Source of the DNA: RFPI01 sp964470195
GTDB lineage: Bacteria; Pseudomonadota; Gammaproteobacteria; Burkholderiales; Methylophilaceae
Direction of reading: 5' to 3'
Assembly (NCBI GenBank): GCA_964470195.1
Contig: CAYYBG010000005.1
Location: 13,109 to 77,108 of the forward strand
DNA length: 64,000 nucleotides
How positions within the stretch are numbered: position 1 is the stretch's first letter; the number at the start of each line of letters is the position of its first letter. The notes beneath the pieces are model-generated. The model was not told the DNA's origin, did not search any database, and was given only the letters and a program-made list of their open reading frames with translations. Shown here one piece after another: positions 24,675 through 34,299 of this stretch. A program made the translations under genes and the position numbers.

Positions 24675-25406
24675 ATGATCAAGGTATTTTGCTATTTTCA
24701 GCGCAAACTTATGATTTTATTGATGTCACTTGCTAGCATGTCTTTTGCCCAAGCAAGTTATGCGGAAAACAATTTTATTTTTCTAGAGTTATTCTCATCT
24801 ACAGGCTGCAGTTCCTGCCCACCAGCCGAGCAATGGTTAAGCAAAATAGCCGCCACCTCATCCTCAGTGGAAATTATTGCGCTTAATTACCATGTCACCT
24901 ATTGGAATTACCTAGGCTGGACTGATCCATTTAGTGACAAAAAATATGATACCCGTCAACGTTTTTATGTCAGACAAAGGCCAACCGTCACCGTCTACAC
25001 CCCTCAAATACGGGCCAATGGCAGAGAAGTCACTAGTTTTGCCGAGGCTACCAGACAAACTCAACGGCATTTAGCGGAATTCAAAGTAAGCGCCACAAAG
25101 CACGAGAATAAGATAGATGTGATGTATGAAGTGCCACCCAAACTACCTGAAAGTCATGAGTTGTACTTGGTGATTACAGAGGACAATTTGCTAGACCAAC
25201 CCAAAGCGGGCGAGCTAAATGGCAGCACATTGCAGCTTAGCCATGTGGTACGAACATTCAACAGAGTCAATCTCGACAAAGATGTTAGTCAAACGTCCAT
25301 AAGCATTCCTTCGACTTGGAATACCAATCATTTACGCGTCATAGGCTTTATTCAGAATACGCAAAATGGGCAATTGATAGACGCGAGAGAAACTCAGTTA
25401 GAATAA
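24675..25406 (+). CDS. DUF1223 secreted thioredoxin-like protein
   Basis: A predicted periplasmic protein: a signal peptide of about 30 residues ending AQASYA. The DUF1223 domain starts with FLELFSSTGCSSCPPAEQWL, a CxxC thioredoxin-like centre, followed by NYHVTYWNYLGWTDPFS and the TPQIRANGR segment. Length is 243. An upstream ATG at 24612 would add 21 residues; the start at 24675 is preferred because of AGGAG seven bases upstream. It is about 165 bases after slmA, in a gap with a weak A-rich hairpin but no clear terminator. Its substrate is unknown. Confidence 0.88.
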   Translation: MIKVFCYFQRKLMILLMSLASMSFAQASYAENNFIFLELFSSTGCSSCPPAEQWLSKIAATSSSVEIIALNYHVTYWNYLGWTDPFSDKKYDTRQRFYVRQRPTVTVYTPQIRANGREVTSFAEATRQTQRHLAEFKVSATKHENKIDVMYEVPPKLPESHELYLVITEDNLLDQPKAGELNGSTLQLSHVVRTFNRVNLDKDVSQTSISIPSTWNTNHLRVIGFIQNTQNGQLIDARETQLE

Positions 25407-25532
25407 ATAAATAGATGGATGCTGCGACTGCGCTCAAAACGTCCAAGGAAAAGTGCAGCAAGCAAATCTTTCACCACGGCAGTCTTGTCTTTAGAGTTAG
25501 TCTAGCGCTAGCAAACAAGTGTAATTAGGTGA

Positions 25533-26735
25533 TTATTTTTTAAGCGTTTCAAGCCTCGCATCAAATATGGCTTGTCGTATTTGTTCACTATCTGAATATT
25601 GTGCTGCAATCTTGCCTGCATCGACTGTGGCAATCACCTTAAGCGCCTCACGTAAATAATCTGCCACAGCAAATTCATCATGCTCAAACCCTGTTCTATC
25701 TCGCGAATCGCACTCACAGGCTGCAAGGAAATCTTCAAATCTCTGTGGTTGGCGCAGGGCGTCTAATTGCATTAAGAATTCCAATAATTTGACTGGGCGC
25801 ATTTGCTGGGCTTGATTCAATTTGCCATGGAATTTTGCCACGATATGCGCTAGTCCTGCGCAGTCATTGGGGACCTTTAAGCGTTCTACAACGCCTTTCA
25901 ATAACTCCACACTGCGTTCTTCATGGCCAATATGACTTGGCAGAATTTGCACAGGGGTTGTGCCCTTTCCAAGGTCGTGACACAGGGCAGCAAAACGAAT
26001 AGGCAAGGAGTATTGACGTTGCGCAGCATAATCGATGACCAACATCATATGTACTCCAGTATCAATTTCTGGATGATATCGAGCGGGCTGTGGCACGCCC
26101 CATAGCCTATTCAATTCAGGGAATAATTTTTCTAGAGCGCCGCAAGCACGCAACACTTCAAACATGCGACTCGGTTGTTGCTCCATCAAACCCGTGGATA
26201 GTTCTTGCCAAACTCTTTCAGGAACAAGCGCATCAACCTCTCCTGCTTGTACCATATCCCGCATTAAATCTAGGGTTTCTGCAGCAACATTGAACTCAAC
26301 AAAACGTGCGGCGAATCTTGCTACTCGCAAAATACGCACTGGGTCTTCTGCAAAAGCGGGGCTGACGTGGCGCAAACATTTGGCTTTGAGATCAGCTTGA
26401 CCACCATAGGGGTCTATCAAACTTCCATCGCTATCTTGGGCGATAGCATTAATAGTCAAATCTCGGCGCAATAAATCTTGCTCAAGAGTGACGTCTGCTG
26501 CAGCATGAATCACGAATCCTTTGTAGCCTTTGCCGGATTTACGTTCGGTTCTCGCTAAGGCGTATTCATCTTGCGTTTCAGGATGCAAAAAAACTGGAAA
26601 ATCTTTACCCACTGCGCGATAACCAAGTTGCTGCATTTGCTCTGGAGTTGCACCAACAACGACATAGTCCTTATCCTGTACCGGCAAGCCAAGCAGCGCG
26701 TCCCGAACTGCACCGCCGACACAATATATCTTCAT
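25533..26735 (-). CDS. cca: CCA tRNA nucleotidyltransferase (multifunctional)
   Basis: The enzyme adds or repairs the 3' CCA of tRNAs. The nucleotidyltransferase head is visible as VGGAVRDALLG (residues 6-16) and the DKDYVVVG metal motif (21-28), then the RRDLTINAIAQ segment (about 91-101). The C-terminal half has an HD phosphohydrolase motif (CHDLGKG, about 253-259), as in the proteobacterial multifunctional form. Length is 400. It overlaps the start of the NDUFA9-like gene upstream by one base. The 126-base gap on its 3' side has no clear terminator. Confidence 0.95.
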   Translation of the reverse strand: MKIYCVGGAVRDALLGLPVQDKDYVVVGATPEQMQQLGYRAVGKDFPVFLHPETQDEYALARTERKSGKGYKGFVIHAAADVTLEQDLLRRDLTINAIAQDSDGSLIDPYGGQADLKAKCLRHVSPAFAEDPVRILRVARFAARFVEFNVAAETLDLMRDMVQAGEVDALVPERVWQELSTGLMEQQPSRMFEVLRACGALEKLFPELNRLWGVPQPARYHPEIDTGVHMMLVIDYAAQRQYSLPIRFAALCHDLGKGTTPVQILPSHIGHEERSVELLKGVVERLKVPNDCAGLAHIVAKFHGKLNQAQQMRPVKLLEFLMQLDALRQPQRFEDFLAACECDSRDRTGFEHDEFAVADYLREALKVIATVDAGKIAAQYSDSEQIRQAIFDARLETLKK

Positions 26736-27673
26736 TATCTACCTGCCGTTGCACGCAGTTGATTGTATTGGTTTCGCGGATTTTGGCCATTAAGAAAATC
26801 GCTCATCACAGCCTCTAAAGGCGTGGCAGCAATGCCAAACGGCAAAGTCTGCTGAGACACATTATCCACTTGCATAGAGCGTAGATTATCTCGGGTCATT
26901 AATTTGACTGGCAACCACTCCATAAAAAAAGCTTGTAAATAAGAGAGTGTATCGTTTAGTCCAATAATTATGGGACGTTTACCTACTGCCTGAGACACTA
27001 CTTTGATAAGCTCACTAAAGCGATAGACCTTAGGGCCGACTAATTCATAACATTTTCCCACACTAGCCACACTCTCCAAGCTAGCCAACATCACTTTGAC
27101 AACATCTTCGACATACACTGGTTGGAATCGACAGTGAGGTTTTGCCAATAAAATGACAGGCATCAATTTAACTAATTTGGCGAATAGATTAATAAAACTA
27201 TCGCCACGGCCAAATATCACTGAGGGTCGGAAAATGGTGGTGCTAACACGTGCTTGGTTTAATACCGCTTGTTCACCGGCATATTTAGATTGCAGATACT
27301 GACTTGGTGCCTGAGCACTGACTCCCAACGCACTAACATGTAATAAGCGAGGAATATTTAATTCTGCACATAATTTAGCGATTTGCTTAGGCAATTGATG
27401 ATGCATTAGGTCAAAGCTGACAAGCTTGGATTGATGCAAAATACCAAGTAAATTAATCACAGCGTCACAGCCAATTAAATGCGCACGTAGACTTGCACTA
27501 CTCATGACATCAGCTTGGACTACTTTTACGTTAGGTAATAAAAACAGATGTTTAGCCGTCTCGCGACGTCGGGTTAATACCTTGACGATATATCCAGCTG
27601 CCGACAACTGTGCAACCAGGGCACTGCCCAGAAAACCAGATCCACCTAATACTGCGATTTGTTTTACCTTCAC
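26735..27673 (-). CDS. NAD(P)-binding reductase, NDUFA9-like (SDR family)
   Basis: An atypical short-chain dehydrogenase/epimerase with the Rossmann motif GGSGFLGSALVAQL (about residues 10-23). It belongs to the group annotated as complex I NDUFA9 subunit-like. ADVMSSASL, INLLGILHQ and the SALGVSAQAPSQYLQSKYAGE segment (Tyr-x3-Lys) support the fold and active site. Substrate is unknown; respiratory or lipid-related roles have been proposed for the family. It sits between slt and cca with overlaps or gaps under five bases, so the three are one transcript. Confidence 0.85.
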   Translation of the reverse strand: MKVKQIAVLGGSGFLGSALVAQLSAAGYIVKVLTRRRETAKHLFLLPNVKVVQADVMSSASLRAHLIGCDAVINLLGILHQSKLVSFDLMHHQLPKQIAKLCAELNIPRLLHVSALGVSAQAPSQYLQSKYAGEQAVLNQARVSTTIFRPSVIFGRGDSFINLFAKLVKLMPVILLAKPHCRFQPVYVEDVVKVMLASLESVASVGKCYELVGPKVYRFSELIKVVSQAVGKRPIIIGLNDTLSYLQAFFMEWLPVKLMTRDNLRSMQVDNVSQQTLPFGIAATPLEAVMSDFLNGQNPRNQYNQLRATAGR

Positions 27674-27676
27674 TGC

Positions 27677-29647
27677 TTACTCCATCATTTCTTGAATTTG
27701 TACATCTTTTAATTGCCAAGTTGTTGCGTTTGACACTTTTCCTAACAGTTGTTTCATACTGAGTCCTTGTTTACCTAATCTTTGCGAATAATAATAGGTA
27801 TTCAGCATGACTTTTTGCACATACAACCGTGTTTCCAATAAAGGAATTGTCTCTGCGTATATCGCCCCTTCTATCGGCTGCGCAGTTATCCAAGCTCGCA
27901 CACGGCTGGGGCCAGCATTATAAGCTGCGGTAGCAATAGGTGTTTGGCCACTAAAACTATCAAGCGTGTAGCGTAAATAATAGGTCCCAAGTTTCACATT
28001 GGTGTCCAGCTGATGTAGATTATTTGCGTTTATATCTTTCCATCCATTTCGCTTGGCTATCCATATTGCAGTAGCTGGCATGACTTGCATCATGCCACTG
28101 GCGCCTACCCCTGAACGTGCATTCAAATTAAATCGACTTTCTTGACGAGACAATCCGTAAACCCAAGCTGCATCTAGTTGTTGAGTACGCGAAAAATTCT
28201 CCACTACATCTCGATAAGGTAAAGGGTAACGCAAGTTATCATTATGTAACTGCTGAGTTTTTTCAGCGGTATTAATGGCAACATCTAGCCAACCTTGTCG
28301 CATTGCAAGCTCAGCTGCCGCCAGCAATTGTTGATCGCTCATTGTGCTGATTGCATAGCTCCACTCGGCACGGGACTCCCAACGCAACCCTAGTCGATCC
28401 AATTCTATCGCACGTTGCAAGCCAGGAATAAGTTTAGCGTTATCCAAATCGGCTTGATTGGGAACATATTGTTGCGCTGGTGCACGAATCAGTTCACCTA
28501 ATTCCTCTTGCGCCAACACTCCATAAAAATTGCGCTCTTTGGCAAGACCTAGCCATAGTTGATTAGCTTTCGCATTCTCTCTTTTTTCTTGATAAGCGCG
28601 TGCCAACCAATAACGCCATGCAGCTTCCTCTTGCATTTTTTTCGGCATCTCGACGATGGTTGTAATCACACTATCCCATCGTTTAACTCTTAGCGCTGCG
28701 CGCACTTTCCAAGCTAAAGCTTGATCATCCAACTTAAGCGTTTCGCTTGCCTTTGCGTCGAGCTTTTCAAACATAGCAAAAGCTGCATCATCAAGTCGAA
28801 ATGCAGCAGCCACTGCCAAACGTGTGTCCAAATAGCCTAACTGCTCAGCATCTAGACCCGACTGAATTTTTGCCAGTATTTTTTGGGTCTGCCCCCAGTC
28901 GCGTTTTGCCATTCTGGCCAGCGCATAGATGGCAAGTTCACGCTCTAAACGTGTTTCTGGTTTATTTGGATGTTTCAGAATCATTTGCGGACTTTGCGTA
29001 TATTGCTCGAATTTTTTTTGCTGGCTAACAGAAATAGCTGACAAACGGCTTAATACCATTTTGGCAGTGGTGAGCTGTTGTTCTCGTAGAGTGCTACGCA
29101 ATTTTTTCCAGATATCTTCTTGTGTTAGCAATTGATTTTGTTGCATAGCATCGAATATAGGACTGCATACACTAGGCCAATCATGCTGTTCTTGCCAAAT
29201 TTCTCTTGCTTCAAGCAATGCCAGATTGTCGTTTTGTGCTATGCGCCCAGACAAGGCCAAGCAGGCAAGCGTAGCATCCTGTTTAGGGTATTGTTGATAT
29301 ATTTGAAAGAACTGATCCCATTGTTGCCGTTTTGCCAGTTGCTTCATCCACTCTACAGTTATTTTTTCGGCAAAGGGGGTATCAGCATACTGTTGCAGGA
29401 ATCTCTCAAAATCTGCATCCTGCGCCTGATTAAGACTGAGCAGTAACTGCCAATAACGAAGATAAGGGCTGAGCGGATATTTTTCCGCATCTAGTTTGTC
29501 AGCTATTTGGATGAGTTCATTAAGTTGGCGCTGCTGATAGAGAGATCGTGCGCGCAGAAATGCTTCATCTGATTGATCTCCTGCCGCGTTTGCTGAAATA
29601 CAAAAACTAGCGATGAGGATGACCATTGCAAGTAAACTAATTTTCAT
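27677..29647 (-). CDS. slt: Soluble lytic murein transglycosylase
   Basis: Slt cleaves the MurNAc-GlcNAc bond in the periplasm, releasing anhydro-muropeptides. A signal peptide (about 1-21, ending ISANA) is followed by a long alpha-superhelical domain of TPR-like repeats and a C-terminal SLT domain. The catalytic Glu is in LSRQESRFN (about 487-495), with GASGMMQVMPATA and the TAAYNAGPSRV motif. Length is 656. Peptidoglycan turnover fits the neighbouring envelope genes. It is followed three bases later by the NDUFA9-like gene. Confidence 0.94.
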   Translation of the reverse strand: MKISLLAMVILIASFCISANAAGDQSDEAFLRARSLYQQRQLNELIQIADKLDAEKYPLSPYLRYWQLLLSLNQAQDADFERFLQQYADTPFAEKITVEWMKQLAKRQQWDQFFQIYQQYPKQDATLACLALSGRIAQNDNLALLEAREIWQEQHDWPSVCSPIFDAMQQNQLLTQEDIWKKLRSTLREQQLTTAKMVLSRLSAISVSQQKKFEQYTQSPQMILKHPNKPETRLERELAIYALARMAKRDWGQTQKILAKIQSGLDAEQLGYLDTRLAVAAAFRLDDAAFAMFEKLDAKASETLKLDDQALAWKVRAALRVKRWDSVITTIVEMPKKMQEEAAWRYWLARAYQEKRENAKANQLWLGLAKERNFYGVLAQEELGELIRAPAQQYVPNQADLDNAKLIPGLQRAIELDRLGLRWESRAEWSYAISTMSDQQLLAAAELAMRQGWLDVAINTAEKTQQLHNDNLRYPLPYRDVVENFSRTQQLDAAWVYGLSRQESRFNLNARSGVGASGMMQVMPATAIWIAKRNGWKDINANNLHQLDTNVKLGTYYLRYTLDSFSGQTPIATAAYNAGPSRVRAWITAQPIEGAIYAETIPLLETRLYVQKVMLNTYYYSQRLGKQGLSMKQLLGKVSNATTWQLKDVQIQEMME

Positions 29648-29701
29648 AAGCTACTTTCCTTGCTTGCGGCATAAATCATGCTGACCGCAGATACTCCAAC
29701 A

Positions 29702-29884
29702 TCAAAGTAAAATAACTCGACTAATAGCAAATAACAGCAATGCGACTAGTAACATTACACCGCTAAATTTAATAATTTGCCAGGCCAATCTCAGGTAGCC
29801 ACGATGCTGGGTAAATAAAAATGCGCCAAGACAGACAATGACACTAATCACCACCAGTACAATCAATAACCGCAACACAATCAT
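29702..29884 (-). CDS. Small two-helix membrane protein
   Basis: A 60-residue product with two hydrophobic segments (about 4-25 and 38-59) and a central YLRLAWQIIKF motif. It resembles short conserved betaproteobacterial membrane proteins found near lpxC, but I cannot name a family. An AAAGGA site lies about ten bases upstream of the ATG. It is between lpxC and slt on the same strand, 29 bases after lpxC, so it is probably part of the division-cluster transcript. Confidence 0.65.
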   Translation of the reverse strand: MIVLRLLIVLVVISVIVCLGAFLFTQHRGYLRLAWQIIKFSGVMLLVALLLFAISRVILL

Positions 29885-29913
29885 CGCAATTTATCCTTTA
29901 GGCAAAATAAATA

Positions 29914-30843
29914 CTAAATAAATTGCAGTGCAGTAGCATTCGCAATGGCGGGCGCATATACCTTTGGAGCATCTTGCTCATGCTCAAAACTTGCAAACTC
30001 CCAAGCCTCATTATCAGCCATCAATTGACGGATTAATTGATTATTTAGCGCATGGCCTGATTTATAGGCGGTAAAGGCACCCAGCAAGGGATGACCCAAT
30101 AGATATAAATCCCCAATAGCATCCAGTGCTTTATGCTTGACGAATTCATTCTCGTATCTCAGTCCATCACGATTCAAGATGCGATACTCATCCAACACAA
30201 TAGCATTATCTAAACTACCACCACGTGCTAATCCCATAGATCGAAGGGCTTCAACTTCGTGCATAAATCCAAAAGTACGGGCTCGGCTAACTTCTCTGAT
30301 ATACGATTGGTCAGCAAAATCAATCACGACTCGATTATCCAAACCTTCAAATACTGGATGAAGGAAATCAATAGTGAAGTCTAAACGGAAACCAAAATAG
30401 GGTTCAAATTTTACCCATTTGTCTGCATCTTTCACTTCTATGGTTTTTTTGATACGAATAAATTTTTTAGCAGACAGTTGCTCAGCGATTCCTGCTTGCT
30501 GAATCAAATAAACAAAAGGCGCGGAACTACCATCCATAATTGGCACTTCAGCGGCGGTTAAATCGACATAAATATTATCGATACCCAAACCAGCCAGTGC
30601 AGACATCAGGTGTTCTACGGTGGCCACTCTAACTCCCTCGTATTGCAAGGCAGAGCACATACGGGTGTCCGTGACCAACTCAGGACTTACTTTCATTTGC
30701 GGCGCATTGGGCAGATCAACGCGTCGGAATACGATACTAGTATCCACTGGTGCAGGATGCAGGGTCATCGTGACTTTGTCACCTGAGTGCAAACCAACTC
30801 CTGTGGCACTAATCGATTTTTGTAATGTCCGTTGTTTTAGCAT
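29914..30843 (-). CDS. lpxC: UDP-3-O-acyl-N-acetylglucosamine deacetylase
   Basis: LpxC is the zinc deacetylase that commits precursor to lipid A. Zinc-ligand and catalytic segments are visible: TVEHLMSALAGLGIDN (about 76-91), the IMDGSSAPF stretch, and the late HKALDAIGDLYLLGH segment (about 236-250). Length is 309. It follows ftsZ by about 120 bases on the same strand, the usual ftsZ-lpxC order. That gap has no clear terminator, so both independent transcription and read-through are possible. Confidence 0.96.
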   Translation of the reverse strand: MLKQRTLQKSISATGVGLHSGDKVTMTLHPAPVDTSIVFRRVDLPNAPQMKVSPELVTDTRMCSALQYEGVRVATVEHLMSALAGLGIDNIYVDLTAAEVPIMDGSSAPFVYLIQQAGIAEQLSAKKFIRIKKTIEVKDADKWVKFEPYFGFRLDFTIDFLHPVFEGLDNRVVIDFADQSYIREVSRARTFGFMHEVEALRSMGLARGGSLDNAIVLDEYRILNRDGLRYENEFVKHKALDAIGDLYLLGHPLLGAFTAYKSGHALNNQLIRQLMADNEAWEFASFEHEQDAPKVYAPAIANATALQFI

Positions 30844-30963
30844 CAGCTATTTTCCATTGCTTCTGTTCAGATAAAGTTTTGAACAGTGATTTTGTAAGCT
30901 ATTAGCATACCATAAAGCACCTGAGCCCTTTAACAGGCAAGTAAACATGCCATCCAATCAAAC

Positions 30964-32133
30964 TTAGTCTGCTTGTTTGCGCAAGAAAGCTGGAATATCA
31001 AATTCTTCGATACCATCCTTCATCATCGCATCCACTTGTTGTCTTCTGTTGCCAGAAAATACTTCTGGTTCATCTTCCATCAAGTAACCATTGCCGTTGT
31101 AGATTGGTTGATTGGTTGTACCATCTCGCTTAACTTCAGTCACCACACGTATCTCTGGTTTTTGTTTTTGGCGATGTTCAGCAGAATTCAATCCTGTGGC
31201 CACCATAGTCACACGTAAACCATCACCAATCTGATCATCAAACACATTACCGACAATCACCGTTGCATCCTCTGCTGCATAGGATTTAATGGTATTCATC
31301 ACCTCATAATACTCTTTCATCTTAAAGTTATGGCTGGCAGTAATATTCACCAAAATACCACGTGCGTTAGTCAAATCCACATTTTCCAACAATGGACTTG
31401 CAACCGCTTGCTCAGCTGCAATGCGCGCACGTTCCGGACCTGTGGCTAATGCCGACCCCATCATCGCCATCCCCATTTCTGACATGACAGTTCTCACGTC
31501 AGCAAAATCCACATTCACCATGCCAGGGCAATTAATAATCTCTGCAATCCCTGATACAGCATTGTGCAATACATCATTGGCTGCTTTAAAAGCATCCATA
31601 AAAGTTACATCCTCACCCAACACTTCCATCAACTTTTCATTGGGGATAATGATGAGAGAGTCCACATGACGGGAGAGTTCGTCCAAACCTTCTGCTGCTA
31701 CACCCATGCGTTTACCTTCAAATAAAAATGGTTTGGTCACTACCGCAACGGTCAAAATCCCCATTTCCTTGGCAACTTGCGCGACCACTGGTGCGGCGCC
31801 TGTTCCAGTACCACCCCCCATACCCGCAGTGATAAACAACATATCAGCACCATCAATAATTTCTGCGATACGATCTCTATCTTCTAAAGCCGCCTCACGT
31901 CCAATTTCAGGTTTAGCCCCAGCCCCTAATCCTTTGGTAATATCACCGCCAATTTGTAATGTGATAGGCGCTTGGCTCTTTTTCAACGCCTGCATGTCAG
32001 TATTTGCACAAATAAACTCAACGCCATTGACATTTTTTTCTATCATATGCTCAACTGCATTACCACCACAGCCACCCACACCAATCACTTTAATGACGGC
32101 TTCTTGTGGGTTCTTTTCCATAATTTCAAACAT
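30964..32133 (-). CDS. ftsZ: Cell division GTPase FtsZ
   Basis: FtsZ polymerises with GTP into the Z ring at midcell. The tubulin signature GGGTGTGAAP (about 107-116) and the T7-loop region are intact. The C-terminal peptide for FtsA/ZipA binding, EEFDIPAFLRKQAD, is present. The start at 32133 is fixed by AAGGAGG five bases upstream; a start at 32169 would add 12 residues absent from FtsZ. Product is 389 residues. It is the last division gene of the cluster, 42 bases after ftsA. Confidence 0.97.
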   Translation of the reverse strand: MFEIMEKNPQEAVIKVIGVGGCGGNAVEHMIEKNVNGVEFICANTDMQALKKSQAPITLQIGGDITKGLGAGAKPEIGREAALEDRDRIAEIIDGADMLFITAGMGGGTGTGAAPVVAQVAKEMGILTVAVVTKPFLFEGKRMGVAAEGLDELSRHVDSLIIIPNEKLMEVLGEDVTFMDAFKAANDVLHNAVSGIAEIINCPGMVNVDFADVRTVMSEMGMAMMGSALATGPERARIAAEQAVASPLLENVDLTNARGILVNITASHNFKMKEYYEVMNTIKSYAAEDATVIVGNVFDDQIGDGLRVTMVATGLNSAEHRQKQKPEIRVVTEVKRDGTTNQPIYNGNGYLMEDEPEVFSGNRRQQVDAMMKDGIEEFDIPAFLRKQAD

Positions 32134-32175
32134 ATCTGCCTCCTTATTTCTGCCTTTAAAATAAAACACTCACTA

Positions 32176-33414
32176 CTAAAAATTCCCTTTAAACCAATTT
32201 TTCATGCGCTCTAGAATGTTGCCGAAAGTATTTCCTCCTAGATGTTGCTGAATATGTTGTTCGACCTGTTTTTTACCAATCAATAACAAACCAACCCCAG
32301 TGGCATAACGTGGGTTGCTAACCACTTCAGATAAACCGCCTACATAACGTGGCATGCCTAAACGAACTGGCATATGGAAGATTTCTTCACCCAACTCCAC
32401 CATGCCTCGCATCATCGATGAACCACCAGTGATAACGATGCCAGAGGCAATCATCTCCTCAAGACCACTGCGGCGTAATTCCGCCTGAACAAACTCATAA
32501 AGCTCAACCACACGAGGCTCAATCACCTCAGCTAGCGTTTGTACCGACAAATAACGTGACTCGCGTCCATCTGTTGCTTGCACCTCTACCGACTCTCGTG
32601 GGTCAGCCAATTGACGTAAAGCACAACCATGACGCATTTTGATCTCTTCAGCGGACTGAGTCGGTGTGCGCAACGCTACGGCAACATCGTTGGTAATTTG
32701 ATCGCCTGCAATAGGAATCACTGCAGTGTGTCGAATAGCCCCTTGCTTAAACACGGCAATATCGGTGGTGCCTCCACCTATATCGACTAGACATACTCCC
32801 AACTCTTTCTCGTCATCGGTCAACACCGCTTCACTCGATGCCAATGGCTGAAGAATTAGGTCACTCACCTCAAGGCCACAACGCTTAATACTTTTCACGA
32901 TATTTTGTGCCGCAGCGACGGCACCCGTGACAATATGCACTTTGACTTCTAGCTTCATGCCGCTCATGCCTAATGGCTCACGCACATCCTCTTGGCCGTC
33001 AATAATGTATTCCTGTGTCAGGATATGAAGTATTTGCTGATCCGAGGGTAAGGCAATCGCTTGGGCGGTTTCAATCACCCGCTGCACATCAGCTTCACTC
33101 ACTTCAGCATCTTTAATCTTGACCATGCCACGCGCATTGATACTTTGTACATGACTGCCAGCAATGCCAGTGAATACCTCGCGGATTTTGCAATCGGCCA
33201 TCAGCTCAGCCTCCTCGATGGCACGTTGAATTGCGTTTACGGTGGAGTCGATATTAATCACCACGCCTTTTTTCAAACCTCTTGAGGTATGCTGTCCTAA
33301 TCCGATCACATTCAGACTGTTGTCGGGCAAAAGCTCTGCAACAATTGCCACGACTTTAGATGTGCCTATGTCCAATCCGATAATCAGATTTCTCTCGTCT
33401 TTAACCCTACTCAT
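32176..33414 (-). CDS. ftsA: Cell division protein FtsA
   Basis: FtsA is an actin-like ATPase that tethers FtsZ to the membrane. The phosphate-1 motif GLDIGTSKVVAIVAE (about 13-27), SHVQSINARGMVKI of the 1C domain, and VDIGGGTTDIAVF (about 206-218) are present. The C-terminal amphipathic helix ends in ILERMKNWFKGNF, the membrane-targeting sequence. Length is 412. It lies between ftsQ (45 bases) and ftsZ, the usual order. Confidence 0.97.
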   Translation of the reverse strand: MSRVKDERNLIIGLDIGTSKVVAIVAELLPDNSLNVIGLGQHTSRGLKKGVVINIDSTVNAIQRAIEEAELMADCKIREVFTGIAGSHVQSINARGMVKIKDAEVSEADVQRVIETAQAIALPSDQQILHILTQEYIIDGQEDVREPLGMSGMKLEVKVHIVTGAVAAAQNIVKSIKRCGLEVSDLILQPLASSEAVLTDDEKELGVCLVDIGGGTTDIAVFKQGAIRHTAVIPIAGDQITNDVAVALRTPTQSAEEIKMRHGCALRQLADPRESVEVQATDGRESRYLSVQTLAEVIEPRVVELYEFVQAELRRSGLEEMIASGIVITGGSSMMRGMVELGEEIFHMPVRLGMPRYVGGLSEVVSNPRYATGVGLLLIGKKQVEQHIQQHLGGNTFGNILERMKNWFKGNF

Positions 33415-33459
33415 ATGATGTCTCCACTGTTATCTTTATACCCATCATGCTGTTATGCA

Positions 33460-34299
33460 TTATTTCTTTGCCTCTGTTCTGGCGGGTAATTTAGCTTTTG
33501 CTTTGCTGTTAGCTTTATTACTCGCAGTTGCAGAATTGATTGCCTTAACCAAGCTTTTTGCTTGTCCTGCAAATGGGTTGGCCACTGTTTTATTAACAGG
33601 CACAAGCCCAATGCGTCTCACCGCAAAGCCGTTGGGATAGCGTAAGTCCACATAACTCAGTTTTCCTCCTACACTGCTCGCCGTTATGTCATACACATGC
33701 AAAAATCTTTGTAAACGCTGCTGCATTCTTTCCCGTCCCAAAGCAACCGTTAAACCGCTTTCTGTGGCTAATTGCCAGGATCCTCGAGGAGACAAAATCA
33801 ACTCATTAATCTTCTGTTGTTTATCCAGCAACATCTGCTGGTATTGCTGATAAGCTTGTGCCATTTTGTTTACGGCATCACCAGGGCCATAAAAAATCGG
33901 TAATTCAGCATCTGATGCAGCAGTAAATAGTTCTCCATGGGTATTCACCAAAGCTAAATTGCCCCATCTTGCCAAGGCCTGATGTTCTTCAATTGACACC
34001 TCCAAGCTATTGGGCCAACGACGTTTAACAATGACGTTTCTAGCCCAAGGTAATTTCTGAAATGCCTCGCGAGTTTTTTCCAGATTGACTGTAAAAAAAT
34101 TACCAGTTAAATAACGGCTCACAATCAATCGCACCTGTTCTTGTGTCACATGTTCAAGCTTGTTTTCTACTTTGACTTCTTTGAGTGGGAACAAAGGTGT
34201 GCGAATTAACAAAAATAAAGCCGCATAAACCATCATGATGAATGCCATGGCAAACATGATATTGGCCAACAAATTCAGCACATGTGGCTTATTCCACAT
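33460..34299 (-). CDS. ftsQ: Cell division protein FtsQ
   Basis: FtsQ is a bitopic membrane protein linking early and late divisome proteins. A short N-terminal cytoplasmic tail is followed by a membrane segment (about 10-32), a POTRA domain (FPLKEVKVENKLEHVTQEQV, about 35-54) and the FtsQ/DivIB beta domain. The C-terminal tail is an Ala/Lys-rich, low-complexity extension. Tandem ATGs occur at 34302 and 34299; AGGAGG is five bases from the second, so I start there. It overlaps ddl by 11 bases. Confidence 0.94.
   Translation of the reverse strand: MWNKPHVLNLLANIMFAMAFIMMVYAALFLLIRTPLFPLKEVKVENKLEHVTQEQVRLIVSRYLTGNFFTVNLEKTREAFQKLPWARNVIVKRRWPNSLEVSIEEHQALARWGNLALVNTHGELFTAASDAELPIFYGPGDAVNKMAQAYQQYQQMLLDKQQKINELILSPRGSWQLATESGLTVALGRERMQQRLQRFLHVYDITASSVGGKLSYVDLRYPNGFAVRRIGLVPVNKTVANPFAGQAKSLVKAINSATASNKANSKAKAKLPARTEAKK

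Noticed and set aside
25407..25532. CTAGCGCTAG palindrome and flanks between DUF1223 and cca
   Set aside because: A single 10-bp palindrome with no promoter or repeat context; likely chance.
31706..32164. A 152-codon plus-strand frame opposite ftsZ
   Set aside because: It is the shadow of the FtsZ N-terminal coding sequence; composition is Pro/Ser/Ile-rich as expected from the antisense frame.
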